The notes beneath the pieces are model-generated. The model saw only the letters and a program-made list of their open reading frames with translations. It was not told where the DNA came from and ran no database searches. Source: Pseudomonas entomophila (GTDB lineage Bacteria; Pseudomonadota; Gammaproteobacteria; Pseudomonadales; Pseudomonadaceae). From it: DNA of 64,000 nucleotides. Every line of letters begins with the position of its first letter. Within the stretch, counting starts at the first letter, position 1. This document shows positions 47,344-55,840 of this stretch, one piece after another. The stretch covers positions 1,947,501 through 2,011,500 of the forward strand of contig NZ_CP070982.1 in the NCBI RefSeq assembly GCF_018417595.1, read 5' to 3'. A program made the translations under genes and the position numbers.

Positions 47344-47410
47344 GATGACACCCGATGAGGATTGGATGTGCCCATGCTAGGGAGCGCGGCGGCGGCAATC
47401 CTTGGCAGCT

Positions 47411-47440
47411 TTGTCGGGAAACTGTCAAAGACTGTTAATG
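47411..47440. promoter_or_regulatory. candidate response-regulator site with 10-bp direct repeats
   Basis: TTGTCGGGAA, ACTGTCAAAG and ACTGTTAATG follow each other without gaps, so TGT recurs every ten bases. OmpR-type regulators bind such tandem half-sites. It lies between mipA and the DUF2388 gene, both within 125 bp, and next to rstAB. Confidence 0.4.
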
Positions 47441-47534
47441 CGCACTTTTTAACAATCCTTTGCAAAGCTCATGAAGTTGTGGCCGGTGCTTCATTGCTAG
47501 GGTGCGCTCCCTTCAAGCCACCTCGAGATTGTTC

Positions 47535-47840
47535 ATGAGATCCCTCTACCCGTTTGCCCTGTTCGCCTGTCTGGCTGTGAGCCAGGCCCAGGCCACCAGT
47601 TTCGTCATGACCACCGACATGACTGTCAGCCTGAGCATGAGCGCCAGCAAGGGCACGAGCAGTTCGTTCAAGGACGACAAGATCGTCCTGGCGGCCAAGG
47701 ATGACGCGGCGGCGTTCGTCGCCAGCGACGGCGCCATTCGCGGGGCGCGCATGGAGGCGGCATTCGAGCGGATTCGCCAGGTGCTCGATGAACCCGGCTT
47801 GCCGGACCAGGCGCTGGCGCAGGCGATCCTGGCGCTTTGA
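47535..47840 (+). CDS. DUF2388 family secreted protein
   Basis: 101 residues from ATG 47535. A signal peptide (LYPFALFACLAVSQAQA) is followed by a short mature part with SFVMTTDMTVSLSMSASKGTS and a helical C-terminus. Families of this type are small periplasmic proteins common in Pseudomonas, of unknown role. It is divergent from mipA. Confidence 0.78.
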   Translation: MRSLYPFALFACLAVSQAQATSFVMTTDMTVSLSMSASKGTSSSFKDDKIVLAAKDDAAAFVASDGAIRGARMEAAFERIRQVLDEPGLPDQALAQAILAL

Positions 47841-47846
47841 TCGCGA

Positions 47847-48178
47847 GTACGTCGGGAGAGGTGCAGCGCCTATCAGATCGAGCGCCGCCCGCGCGGCGTA
47901 TCGCGGATGAATCCGCTCCTACATTCGTTGCAACGTGGCCATGACCGATAGGCCATGGTTGTTCGCCTTGTTGGTACGACGCAGTTTATCGGCTGGCGCT
48001 GCTGACGCCCCACCTGACTCACGCCATGCGCCAAGGCTGGCAACCATGGCCTCACAGGTGCGGCACGTTGCAACAAATGTAGGAGCGGATTCATCCGCGA
48101 TGCGCCGCGCGGGCGGCGCTCGATCTCATAGGCGCTGCATGGCGGACGGCGAGCACCCGGCCGCCACCACGCGGTCAA
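47847..48178. repeat. 332-bp composite repeat, copy 2
   Basis: Same length, orientation and structure as 44100-44431: arms ATCGAGCGCCGCCCGCGCGG... and the inverted partner, core GGCCATGACCGATAGGCCAT. Differences are scattered single bases. The two copies are direct repeats around rstAB, mipA and the DUF2388 gene. Confidence 0.85.
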
Positions 48179-48359
48179 AAGCCCCGCGTCCAAAGGCCTC
48201 GAACAAGCAAGCTGTAAGAATGCTCTTCAGACTTTCCTGATTCCATGTAGTCCATTTCCCATTCAAGCTTTCACGGCCTTTTCGCTGTTGTTCCGGCCTG
48301 CCGCATTCCTTAGTCTCGCCCAGTCGTTGCCAATTCAACGACCGGGTGTGCAAGCCCGT

Positions 48360-48498
48360 ACAGGTACAGCGCGAAAGCGCCTTGTGAACCTGTCGCTATC
48401 TGCGACAAGGGTTCTTCAATGGCGGCTATGCGTTGGGAGACCTTCGGGTCTGCCGGGTTCCTGTATCCTCGGTCTTGCACCCCTGCGCATAGCTGCCA
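48360..48498 (+). ncRNA. candidate structured leader RNA
   Basis: Three or four consecutive hairpins. ACAGGT/ACCTGT encloses GCGC-GAAA-GCGC (48360-48393); TCGC/GCGA is at 48392-48404. A 13-bp outer stem TGGCGGCTATGCG / CGCATAGCTGCCA (48420-48432 with 48486-48498, one G-U) encloses AGACC-TTCG-GGTCT (48438-48451). Stable GNRA and UUCG tetraloops are visible. It lies 60 bp before the next small ORF. I recall similar sequences before DUF3077/DUF6124-type genes in P. putida, which would make it a conserved leader; I cannot verify that here. Confidence 0.6.
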
Positions 48499-48558
48499 CC
48501 TATTCGAGTGCAAGCGGATTTCGGCAGTTTTCCCATGACGGTACAGGAGTGCTGAACC

Positions 48559-48615
48559 ATGCTGAAAATAGTGCCCGATCCACCCCAAGCCTTACCCCAG
48601 GAGGTTCACCCATGA
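48559..48615 (+). CDS. 18-codon ORF coupled to the next gene, or frame-shifted gene start
   Basis: MLKIVPDPPQALPQEVHP with AGGAG ten bases before the ATG; its TGA overlaps the next ATG (ATGA). The start resembles the N-terminus of small Pseudomonas DUF3077/DUF6124 proteins (MxKxxPDPP), so it may be the true beginning of the next gene cut off by a frameshift. Otherwise it is a leader peptide. Confidence 0.4.
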   Translation: MLKIVPDPPQALPQEVHP

Positions 48616-48905
48616 GCCTCGCCCCCCGCAACAAAACCCACCCCCCACGCCCAACCACGGCCCACGCCCATTTCGGCACCTGCAACGACGCCCACCCCCC
48701 CATGTTCTCGGTACACGCCGGCATCGACGGCGAGGATGCGCTGGTGTGCGCCGTGGCCGCGCTGCGAGCGGCCTATGAAACCAATGCCATGGCCTTGGAA
48801 AGGGCGGGCGAGCCGTTGCGCAGCCTGCTGGTGGCGACGGAGAACTCCCTAGAGAAGGGCCTGGCGCTGTCGTCGGCGGTGCTCGACGGGATAGAGCGCG
48901 GCTAG
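48612..48905 (+). CDS. small protein of DUF3077/DUF6124 type
   Basis: 97 residues from ATG 48612, preceded by a very good site (CAGGAGG, eight bases away). The N-terminus MSLAPRNKTHPPRPTTAHAH is Pro/His-rich, and the C-terminal FSVHAGIDGEDALVCAVAAL and following helices look like the DUF3077 helical domain. The function is unknown. Position after the folded leader matches other family members as I remember them. Confidence 0.6.
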   Translation: MSLAPRNKTHPPRPTTAHAHFGTCNDAHPPMFSVHAGIDGEDALVCAVAALRAAYETNAMALERAGEPLRSLLVATENSLEKGLALSSAVLDGIERG

Positions 48906-48914
48906 TGCTGAAAT

Positions 48915-48941
48915 CCGTTCGCCGGCTTTGCCGGCGAACGG
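48915..48941. terminator. perfect hairpin after the DUF3077-like gene
   Basis: CCGTTCGCCGG-CTTTG-CCGGCGAACGG, 11-bp stem, nine bases after the stop codon. There is no U-run, so termination is likely but not certain. Confidence 0.6.
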
Positions 48942-49060
48942 GGCTCAGAGGCAACCCCGGTGATACCCGTGGTCTTGCCGGCAGCCAATCGACTCCGTAG
49001 CATCCGCAACCCCGCCCATGGCCTTTCGGGATTGAGGGCCGGCTATAGGACCACGGAAGA

Positions 49061-49441
49061 ATGTTGCCGCTGTTTTCACGCCTGCTGTTGCACACCCTGG
49101 CCTGCGTGGCCTTTCCCTTTCTACTGCGGCTAGGCTTTGACCTTTACCGGGCGCACGTCGGCCCGCCGGTGGCGCGTGGCGTTGGTGTCGGCCTGGCCAC
49201 GATGCTGGTGTTCTACACGTTCGTTTTCTTCAACCTGCTGATGGTGGCCATCCCGCGGGCGGCGGTCCGTTATGGGTTGGCGCTGTTGCTGGTGCTGGTG
49301 GTGCTGGTCTACTTCAATCCCTTGCACCCGATACGCGCGCTGGGGTTCGCCGCGTTGTGCGGGGGGCTGTGCCTGGTGGCGATCGTGTTGACGCCGTGGT
49401 GTACCCGGTTGCTGCGGTTGTTCGGCAGGCGCTTGGCGTGA
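49061..49441 (+). CDS. four-helix membrane protein of unknown function
   Basis: 126 residues, strongly hydrophobic, with four probable membrane helices (about 5-25, 40-62, 66-85, 90-112) and a basic C-terminus RLLRLFGRRLA. No family was recognised. It stands alone between intergenic hairpins. Confidence 0.6.
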   Translation: MLPLFSRLLLHTLACVAFPFLLRLGFDLYRAHVGPPVARGVGVGLATMLVFYTFVFFNLLMVAIPRAAVRYGLALLLVLVVLVYFNPLHPIRALGFAALCGGLCLVAIVLTPWCTRLLRLFGRRLA

Positions 49442-49481
49442 TCTTTACGCTGAATTGCCTTGAAGCGTGTGTCGTGGTGGG

Positions 49482-49530
49482 TGGCACCGGCTTTGCCGGT
49501 GTTCGCCGGCAAGGCCTGCTCCTACAGGGG
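49482..49530. repeat. degenerate REP-like hairpins between convergent genes
   Basis: CACCGGCTTTGCCGGTG and GCCGGCAAGGCCTGCTCCTA. It is a decayed GCCGGC-type element between the membrane protein and the heme oxygenase, and overlaps the last codons of the latter. Confidence 0.5.
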
Positions 49531-50112
49531 GTGGTTCGGCTGCAGTAGCACGCCTTGTTGATCGAGCCACTGTTCGAAGCATTCGAAGGTGGTGATGGCG
49601 GCATCGACCGATTGGGCCTGGGTGGCAGCGCTTGCCTCGGCCAGCCGTTGCAGGAATGCCCGCCAGTTCGCGCCCGTCGCGGGGCCGTACACATCGAGGA
49701 AGGCGCCGCCGCTGTCGGCGTCGATGCCCAGGCGTTCGGCCATCGCACGCTTGAGTACCTGGCCGCCGAGGGTGGAGCCTTCGAGCACGTACATCACGCC
49801 CAGGGCGCTGGCCGCGCTGTCGATGCCGGGCAGGGCATGGCAGCGGGGCAGGGCGTCGATGTCGTGGGACGTGTGGTTCAAGGCGCGCAAGTCACGGGCC
49901 AGGGCCGGCGCCTTGCGTCGCTCGAGGGGCTGGTACCCGGCCAGCGCGGCATCCAGTGGCGCGTGGAAGCCATGGTAGGCCTCGACCAGGCGCCGGTAGG
50001 CCGGCAGGTCGAAACCTTCGCTGAAGAACGGCAGGCGCTGTTCCAGGCCTTTGTGGCAGGCACGGGTGCCTTCGCGCAGGGCGTGCAGCAGGGGGCTGGC
50101 GGTTTCGGGCAT
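49522..50112 (-). CDS. biliverdin-producing heme oxygenase (BphO/HemO-like)
   Basis: 196 residues from the ATG at 50112. The proximal heme ligand is probably the His in GTRACHKGLEQRLPFF, and the distal helix is LGVMYVLEGSTLGGQVLKRA with the conserved glycines. It opens heme to biliverdin, iron and CO. The YVLEGS form is that of BphO partners of bacteriophytochromes, but no phytochrome gene is near, so a role in heme-iron use is equally possible. The longer open frame to 50265 lacks homology. Confidence 0.85.
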   Translation of the reverse strand: MPETASPLLHALREGTRACHKGLEQRLPFFSEGFDLPAYRRLVEAYHGFHAPLDAALAGYQPLERRKAPALARDLRALNHTSHDIDALPRCHALPGIDSAASALGVMYVLEGSTLGGQVLKRAMAERLGIDADSGGAFLDVYGPATGANWRAFLQRLAEASAATQAQSVDAAITTFECFEQWLDQQGVLLQPNHPL

Positions 50113-50249
50113 CGTCGCGCTTCTGGCCGTGGAGGTAGCCGTGATACTGCCAGAAACCCGTGGCCGGTCACCACTGCAGCCGCGCTTGTACTCTGCCGCG
50201 TATCTGCAATCATGGCGCCTTTCGAGACGAGCTGACTCAAGGACGCAGC

Positions 50250-51281
50250 ATGGGACGTGCGACAAGATGGAACTGGTTGGCCCTGGCGCTGTTGCCGGGC
50301 CTGGTGGCGGCGGCCCCTGAGCCGGTGCCGCTGTACCGCGAGATCAAGGATTGGGCGGTGGGCTGCGACAACACCCGCGCCTGCACGGCCTTGCTGGCGA
50401 TCGATGATGAACTGATGACCGGGCTGCACACCATCGTGCGCCGCGAGGCGGGGCCCAAGGGCAAGCTCGAACTGACCCTGCGCGTGGGGCCGACCTATGC
50501 GGACCAGGTGCTGCTCGATGGCCAGCCGCTGTCGGCCGGATGGCAACATATCCAGCGCCAGTACGATTACGACCTGCGCCTTGAAGGCGATGAGGCTCTG
50601 GCGTTGCTGCGTCAGCTGCGCAATGGCGAACGGCTGAGCGCGCTCACCGAAGATGGCGAACTGGTCGCTTCGTTGCAGGGGCTCAGTGCCGCGCTGCTGG
50701 TGGTCGATGCCGTGCAGGCGCGGGTCGGGCATGCCGATGCGTTGGTGCGGGTGGGGGATGCGCCCGCCGCCAGCGTGCCTGATGCACCGCCCGTGGCGCA
50801 TTTGTCGCGCTACATCCCGGCACCTGCCTTGGATGATAACCACCGCCAGGAAATGGGCGACGCGGTGCTGCGCTGGGCGACCGAGCAGGGGGTGATGGAG
50901 GATAGCCGCTACAACAACCTGGAACTGCATCCGCTGGATGAAGCCCATGCCCTGGGGATCCTGAGCACCGGATGCAGTGGGGAGTTCTGCGCCAACTACC
51001 TGTACCGGGTTTCACGCACAGCGCCCTACCAGGTCAGCGAGTTGAGTGTCGAGGTGCCGGTCTCGCTACTGGCGCCCAACCTGAGCGGTTTCATGGCTTT
51101 CGACTCCCTCACGGGCCAGCTGTATGCCACCGACAAGAGCCTGCTCGAACGCGGCTGTGGCCTGGTGCAGCACTGGCGCTACGACGGGGCGCTCATGCGC
51201 CCGGAACGGGTGGCCAGGATGGACCGTTGCGGGTACGTGAAACCGGAATTTTGGCCGGTGCTGTGGCGAGCCGAGGGCTAG
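50250..51281 (+). CDS. DUF1176 family exported protein
   Basis: 343 residues from ATG 50250 with AAGGA upstream. Signal peptide (WNWLALALLPGLVAAAPEP), then the DUF1176 body with REIKDWAVGCDNTRACTAL, cysteine pairs (GCSGEFC, RGCGLVQHW, RMDRCGYVKPEFW) and a beta-rich layout. It is a periplasmic protein of unknown function. It is divergent from the heme oxygenase gene with 137 bases between. Confidence 0.8.
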   Translation: MGRATRWNWLALALLPGLVAAAPEPVPLYREIKDWAVGCDNTRACTALLAIDDELMTGLHTIVRREAGPKGKLELTLRVGPTYADQVLLDGQPLSAGWQHIQRQYDYDLRLEGDEALALLRQLRNGERLSALTEDGELVASLQGLSAALLVVDAVQARVGHADALVRVGDAPAASVPDAPPVAHLSRYIPAPALDDNHRQEMGDAVLRWATEQGVMEDSRYNNLELHPLDEAHALGILSTGCSGEFCANYLYRVSRTAPYQVSELSVEVPVSLLAPNLSGFMAFDSLTGQLYATDKSLLERGCGLVQHWRYDGALMRPERVARMDRCGYVKPEFWPVLWRAEG

Positions 51282-51295
51282 CCTCGGGACGCTGG

Positions 51296-51310
51296 GGCCG
51301 CTATGCGGCC
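51296..51310. terminator. short hairpin between convergent genes
   Basis: GGCCGC-TAT-GCGGCC within a longer GC-rich stretch, 14 bases after the DUF1176 stop and 20 before the TSUP stop. It probably ends transcription in both directions; no U-run. Confidence 0.45.
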
Positions 51311-51329
51311 CGTTCGCGGCAGCCCCGAA

Positions 51330-52115
51330 TCAGAACGCCAGCTTGTAGCCGATCAGCAGCAGCATGGTCGCCAGGCACGGCCGCAGCACGCGGTCGGAGA
51401 TGCGCCCGGTCAGGTGGCTGCCCAGGTAGATCCCCGGCAGCGACCCCAGCAGCAGGTAGCCCAGCAGCGACCAGTCCATGTTGCCCATGCCGGCATGGCC
51501 CAGGCCGGCGACCAGGGTCAGCGGCACGGCGTGGGCGATCTCGGTGCCGACCAGGCGACGGGTGACCAGGAATGGGTAGAGCAGGAACAGCGCCACGGTG
51601 CCCAGGGCGCCGGCACCGATGGAGGTCAGGGTGACCATCACCCCCAGCACCACGCCAGTGATCACGGTGAGAATGTTCAGGCTGCGGTCGCTGAGGTGGT
51701 AGTGGTCGCCCGCGTGCTTGCTGGCGAAGGCCTGCAGGCGCGACTTGAACAGGATCGCCAGGGCGGTGAGGATCAGCACCACCGCCAGGCCTTGCTTGAT
51801 GATGGCGTTCAGCGCCGAGGTGTCGGTGTGCAGGGTGCTGAGGAACCACAGGGTGAGGGCGGCGGCGGGCACGCTGCCCAGGCTCAGCCAGCCGGTGATC
51901 TTCCAGTCGATGTTCTTGTTGCGCCCGTGCACCCAGACGCCACTGGCCTTGGTGATGGCGGCATAGAGCAGGTCGGTGCCCACGGCAGTGGCCGGGTTGA
52001 TGCCGAACCACAGCAGGATCGGGGTCATCAGCGAACCGCCACCAACGCCGGTCATGCCGACGATGAAGCCCACTACCAGCCCAGCAATGGTGAAACCAAA
52101 AGAACCTACATCCAT
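51330..52115 (-). CDS. TSUP (TauE/SafE) family permease
   Basis: 261 residues with about eight membrane helices and the two TSUP repeats: GFIVGMTGVGGGSLMTPILL in the first half and GAGALGTVALFLLYPF in the second. Members export sulfite, sulfoacetate or related organosulfur anions; the substrate is not evident. A single gene. Confidence 0.85.
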   Translation of the reverse strand: MDVGSFGFTIAGLVVGFIVGMTGVGGGSLMTPILLWFGINPATAVGTDLLYAAITKASGVWVHGRNKNIDWKITGWLSLGSVPAAALTLWFLSTLHTDTSALNAIIKQGLAVVLILTALAILFKSRLQAFASKHAGDHYHLSDRSLNILTVITGVVLGVMVTLTSIGAGALGTVALFLLYPFLVTRRLVGTEIAHAVPLTLVAGLGHAGMGNMDWSLLGYLLLGSLPGIYLGSHLTGRISDRVLRPCLATMLLLIGYKLAF

Positions 52116-52308
52116 ACGCTACTCGACTGCCCAGCTTGCCCGTGATCGGATGCTTGCCAGCATATAGATTTTTTTATAGCCAAATAGACTTGTTCGTTAT
52201 TAGGTTATAACCGCCGGCCTTTTCAAAAGGGGCGACGGGCGTGTTGCAATGTCGATGAGTTCGAATGCTGTTCCCGGTACGTTCATCCCATCCTGAAAGG
52301 AGTGTTCC

Positions 52309-52686
52309 ATGAGCAATGACATCCAGCGTTTTCCCAGCAGCCTGCCGTTTCCGTTTTCCCGCGCGGTGAAGGCTGGAGGGTTCCTGTTTCTCTCCGGGCA
52401 GATTCCGATGAATGCGGCCGGCGAGGTGGTCAAGGGCGATATTCAGGAACAGACCCGCGCGGCCTGCGAGCGGATCGGCGAGAGCCTGGCGGCATGCGGG
52501 GCGCGCTTCGACCAGGTGGTGAAGTGCACCGTATGGCTGTCGGACATGAGCCATTTCGCCGGTTTCAACGAGGTGTACAAGGCGTTCTTCGGCGCGGCGT
52601 TGCCGGTGCGCTCCACGGTGGCCTCGGCGTTGGCGCTGGGCGTGGATGTGGAGATCGAGGTGCAGGCGTTCGTCGGGCAGGAATGA
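52309..52686 (+). CDS. RidA family enamine/imine deaminase
   Basis: 125 residues; GAAAGGAGTG before the ATG. YjgF/RidA body with FPFSRAVKAGGFLFLSGQIP, VVKCTVWLSDMSHFAGFNEVY and the conserved Arg in ALPVRSTVASALALG. It clears reactive 2-aminoacrylate-type intermediates or belongs to a side branch of that family. It stands alone. Confidence 0.88.
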   Translation: MSNDIQRFPSSLPFPFSRAVKAGGFLFLSGQIPMNAAGEVVKGDIQEQTRAACERIGESLAACGARFDQVVKCTVWLSDMSHFAGFNEVYKAFFGAALPVRSTVASALALGVDVEIEVQAFVGQE

Positions 52687-52754
52687 CAGCGACGCCGTCG
52701 TAGGGATGGTCAGGTGCGGCGGGTAAGGGATATCGCGGTGGCCTGAGCGGCCGG

Positions 52755-52801
52755 TTCGCCGGCAAGCCGGCTCCTGCAGTAGGAGCCGGCTTGCCGGCGA
52801 A
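52755..52801. repeat. perfect inverted pair of the GAGCCGGCTTGCCGGCGAA repeat
   Basis: TTCGCCGGCAAGCCGGCTCC, TGCAG, then TAGGAGCCGGCTTGCCGGCG and AA. It lies between the convergent ridA and chemoreceptor genes and may end both transcripts. Confidence 0.8.
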
Positions 52802-52810
52802 GAGCACGAC

Positions 52811-54697
52811 TTAGATACGGAAGCTGCCCACCAGCTGCTTCAGGCGCCCGGCCTGCTGGCTCAGGGCGTCGCAGTGGCGCAGGGTCTCGTTGAGGTTTTC
52901 CACGCCTTGCTGGTTGAGGGCGTTGATCTGGGTGATGTCCAGGTTCAGGCTCTCGACCACGGCGGTCTGCTCTTCGGTGGCGGTGGCCACCGACTGGTTC
53001 ATGCCATCGATCTCGCCGATGCGCTGGGTGACGCTGGCCAGGCGCACGCCGGCCTGGTTGGCCACCTGCACGGTCTGCTCGCTCGAAACCTGGCTGGTGT
53101 TCATGGTGTGCACCGCTTCGCGCGAGCCTACCTGCAGGCTGGTGATCATGCGGTGGATCTCTTCCGCCGATTCCTGGGTGCGGTGGGCCAGGTTGCGCAC
53201 TTCGTCGGCGACCACGGCGAAGCCACGGCCGGCTTCACCGGCACGGGCGGCCTCGATGGCGGCGTTGAGCGCCAGCAGGTTGGTCTGCTGGGAGATGCCC
53301 TTGATCACGTCGAGGATCTTGCCGATCTCGTCGGTGCTGGCGTTGAGGGTCTCGATCTGCTCGCAGGACTCGCTGATGCGCTGGGACAGCGCGGTCATGG
53401 CGCTGATGGCTTCTTCGACCACTTCGCGGCCACCGTTGGCCTGCTCGCTGGCGCCGCTGGCGTGCTGCGAGGCGTCGGCGGCATTGCGGGCGATTTCCTG
53501 GGTGGCGGCACCCAGTTCGTTGATCGCCGCGGCCACACTGTTGGTGCGCATGCTTTGCTCTTCGGAGCCGGTCAGCGAGGCGTTGGAGGCGCCCACCACT
53601 TTCTCCGACAGGTCATGCACCAGGCGGGTGGCCGACGACACTTCGCTGATCGAGGCGTGGATACGCTCGACGAAGCGGTTGAACGAGGTGGCCAGTTCAC
53701 CAAACTCGTCCTTCTGCTCCACGACCAGGCGGCGGGTCAGGTCGCCTTCGCCTTCGGCGATGTCCTGCATGGCGCGGCCCATGGTGGTCAGCGGGCGCAT
53801 CAGCACCGGGATCAGCAGGCCCAGCAGGCCGGCGATGACGGCCACGGCGATGAGCATGGCGATGATCGCCGAGGTGCGGAACTGGCTCAGGGGGGCGTAG
53901 GCTTTCTCTTTGTCGATCGACAGGCCGATGTACCACTGCGCCGACGGCAGGCCTTCCACCGGGGCGAAGGAGATGATGCGGTCCTTGCCGTCGAGGCTGA
54001 CTTCCTGGATGCCGGGTTCGACACGCAGTGGGCTGCCTGGGTAGATGTCCTTCAGGTTCTTCATCACCCGGGTCTTGTCAGGGCTGACGATGACCTGGCC
54101 GTTGCGGTCGACCAGGAAGGCATGGCCGATGCCGCCGAAGTCCACGGCGTTGATGATGTCGACCAGGGTGTTCAGGCTCAGGTCGCCGCCGACCACGCCG
54201 ATCAGCTCACCGCTGGACTTGGCCTTGACCGGCATGGCGATGGTTACCACCAGGCCACCCACCGCCGCCTGGTAGGGCGGGGTCAGCATGGTCTGGTTGG
54301 CGGCCACGGCCTGGCTGTACCAGGGGCGCTGACGCGGGTCGTAGCCGTCAGGCATCTTGGCGTCGGGGCGCTGGGTGAACAGGCCGGTGCTCTGGCCGAA
54401 ATAGGTGAACTGGAAGTTGCTGGTGTAGGACGGCTGGTCGACCAGGCCTGGCACGTTGTTGCCGGCGCCTTGCTGGGCGATGTCCTGGGCGAGGTTTTCC
54501 AGCACCAGGATGCGCCCGCTCATCCAGTTCTGCACGCTGCTGGCGGTCTGCAGGCCGGCCTGGCGTACCGAGGACTCGATGTTCTGGCGGATGGTGTTGC
54601 GTTGCAGGTAGTCGTTGTAGAGCGTGAACAATGCAAATGCCAGGACGACGACGCCGCAGGCACTGAGCAGGATCTTGTGGCGGAATTTCAGGTTCAT
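52811..54697 (-). CDS. methyl-accepting chemotaxis protein, amino-acid-type dCache
   Basis: 628 residues starting [20 protein letters not shown] (the frame is open to 54769, without homology). The first membrane helix lies at about 9-31, the double-Cache ligand domain at about 35-275, a second helix at about 280-303, and HAMP and the signalling domain after them with [20 protein letters not shown]. The binding pocket has [16 protein letters not shown] and GGDLSL, the Tyr/Arg-x-Trp-Tyr/Tyr/Asp set of amino-acid sensing dCache domains. The N-terminus is like PctA/B/C and McpG of Pseudomonas (recalled), so an amino acid or GABA ligand is likely. Confidence 0.88.
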   Translation of the reverse strand: MNLKFRHKILLSACGVVVLAFALFTLYNDYLQRNTIRQNIESSVRQAGLQTASSVQNWMSGRILVLENLAQDIAQQGAGNNVPGLVDQPSYTSNFQFTYFGQSTGLFTQRPDAKMPDGYDPRQRPWYSQAVAANQTMLTPPYQAAVGGLVVTIAMPVKAKSSGELIGVVGGDLSLNTLVDIINAVDFGGIGHAFLVDRNGQVIVSPDKTRVMKNLKDIYPGSPLRVEPGIQEVSLDGKDRIISFAPVEGLPSAQWYIGLSIDKEKAYAPLSQFRTSAIIAMLIAVAVIAGLLGLLIPVLMRPLTTMGRAMQDIAEGEGDLTRRLVVEQKDEFGELATSFNRFVERIHASISEVSSATRLVHDLSEKVVGASNASLTGSEEQSMRTNSVAAAINELGAATQEIARNAADASQHASGASEQANGGREVVEEAISAMTALSQRISESCEQIETLNASTDEIGKILDVIKGISQQTNLLALNAAIEAARAGEAGRGFAVVADEVRNLAHRTQESAEEIHRMITSLQVGSREAVHTMNTSQVSSEQTVQVANQAGVRLASVTQRIGEIDGMNQSVATATEEQTAVVESLNLDITQINALNQQGVENLNETLRHCDALSQQAGRLKQLVGSFRI

Positions 54698-54847
54698 GTT
54701 TCGAGACCTTGATTCAGTGAAGGGAGGGCGCCGCATGCTTGTGGCACGAGTGACGGGGCCTGTTTCCACGGTATCGGCCGTTTGCGCAAAATGTTGAAAT
54801 ACTAAATGTCGCAGTGCTTGGCAGATCTGCCATCACTTGATGACAAA

Positions 54848-55726
54848 TCATTTCGAGGCCAGCAGCGTCACCAACGTCCTGGCCGCTTGCCCGAGCGGTT
54901 GTTGTTTGAGCCAGAGGGCATGCACCGGCAATTCGAGGGCGTTGTGGGTGTTGCGAAAGTCCAGGCGTACCAGGCGCCCGGCGTCGATCAGCGGAGCCAC
55001 CCGCGACAGCGGCAGGTCGCCCCAGCCAAGCCCGGCTTCGACCATCTGCAGGGCCAGGTCGAAGCTGTCGGTGCGCCAGTGCGAGGTGCCGATCAGCGAG
55101 CGCGGGTCGGTCAGCGGCAGGTCGCGGCTGCGCACCAGGATCTGGCGCAGGTTGACCAGGTCCTCAAGGTCGCGGATGCGGCCTTCGAGGTAGGCCGGGT
55201 GCCGGGGCGACAGGGTGGCCACCAGCGATTCCATGGCGATGTACTGGAAGCTGCGACGCGCATCCACCTGCAGCCCGGCGAAGGCCAGGCACAGGTTGAC
55301 CCGGCCGCTGTCGAGCAGTTGCAGGGCTTCTTCCTGAGGCGCGGCGAGCAGTTCGATGTCGAGCAGCGGATGGCGTTCGCCCAGCCGGGCGATGGCATTG
55401 AGCAGTGGTTGTTGGTCGATGTCCGGCACCACGGCGATGGCCAGGCTGCTTTCCAGGCCTTGGGACAGTTCCAGGGCGTGTACCTCCAGCAACCCCAGCT
55501 GTTCGGCGATCAACCGGGCGTGAGGTTCCAGAGCCAGGGCCTGTGCGGTGGGCCTGGCTTCACGTGGGCCTCGGTCGAAGAGGGCGTAGCCCAGCTCCGC
55601 CTCGAGGTTGCCGATGGCCATGCTGACCGCCGACGGTACACGCCCCAATGCCCGGGCGGCAGCGGAAAACGAGCCGCGATCCAGCACGGCGAGGAACAGC
55701 TGGATAGTGTCGCTGGAGAAATTCAC
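54848..55726 (-). CDS. LysR-type transcriptional regulator
   Basis: 292 residues. The N-terminal winged helix is LFLAVLDRGSFSAAARALGR...AVSMAIGNLEAELGYALFDR, followed by a substrate-binding domain (VPDIDQQPLLNAI, GLQVDARRSFQYIAMESLVA). It is divergent from the PACE efflux gene and shares its promoter region, which has two palindromes (55750-55787). By analogy with AceR/AceI it probably activates the exporter in response to its substrate. Confidence 0.85.
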   Translation of the reverse strand: MNFSSDTIQLFLAVLDRGSFSAAARALGRVPSAVSMAIGNLEAELGYALFDRGPREARPTAQALALEPHARLIAEQLGLLEVHALELSQGLESSLAIAVVPDIDQQPLLNAIARLGERHPLLDIELLAAPQEEALQLLDSGRVNLCLAFAGLQVDARRSFQYIAMESLVATLSPRHPAYLEGRIRDLEDLVNLRQILVRSRDLPLTDPRSLIGTSHWRTDSFDLALQMVEAGLGWGDLPLSRVAPLIDAGRLVRLDFRNTHNALELPVHALWLKQQPLGQAARTLVTLLASK

Positions 55727-55749
55727 GGGTAATCCTGGAAGTGGCTGAT

Positions 55750-55787
55750 ATCAGAAAATCTGATGGCTGCTGACTTTTGCTGTCAGC
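55750..55787. promoter_or_regulatory. two palindromes in the LysR/PACE intergenic region
   Basis: ATCAG-AAAAT-CTGAT (55750-55764) and GCTGAC-TTTTGCT-GTCAGC (55769-55787). Adjacent dyads of this size between a LysR gene and its divergent target are typical of regulator binding sites. Confidence 0.5.
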
Positions 55788-55840
55788 TTCATTGAAGCAT
55801 CATCGCCTGCTTTCGACGTAGCCGCAATCAAGGTAATACC

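Noticed and set aside
44188..48240. Short ORFs in the 332-bp repeats (MAMTDRPWLFALL...)
   Set aside because: They run through the REP-like arms and differ between copies by stop position and by radical residues; better read as repeat DNA. The core may still be transcribed.
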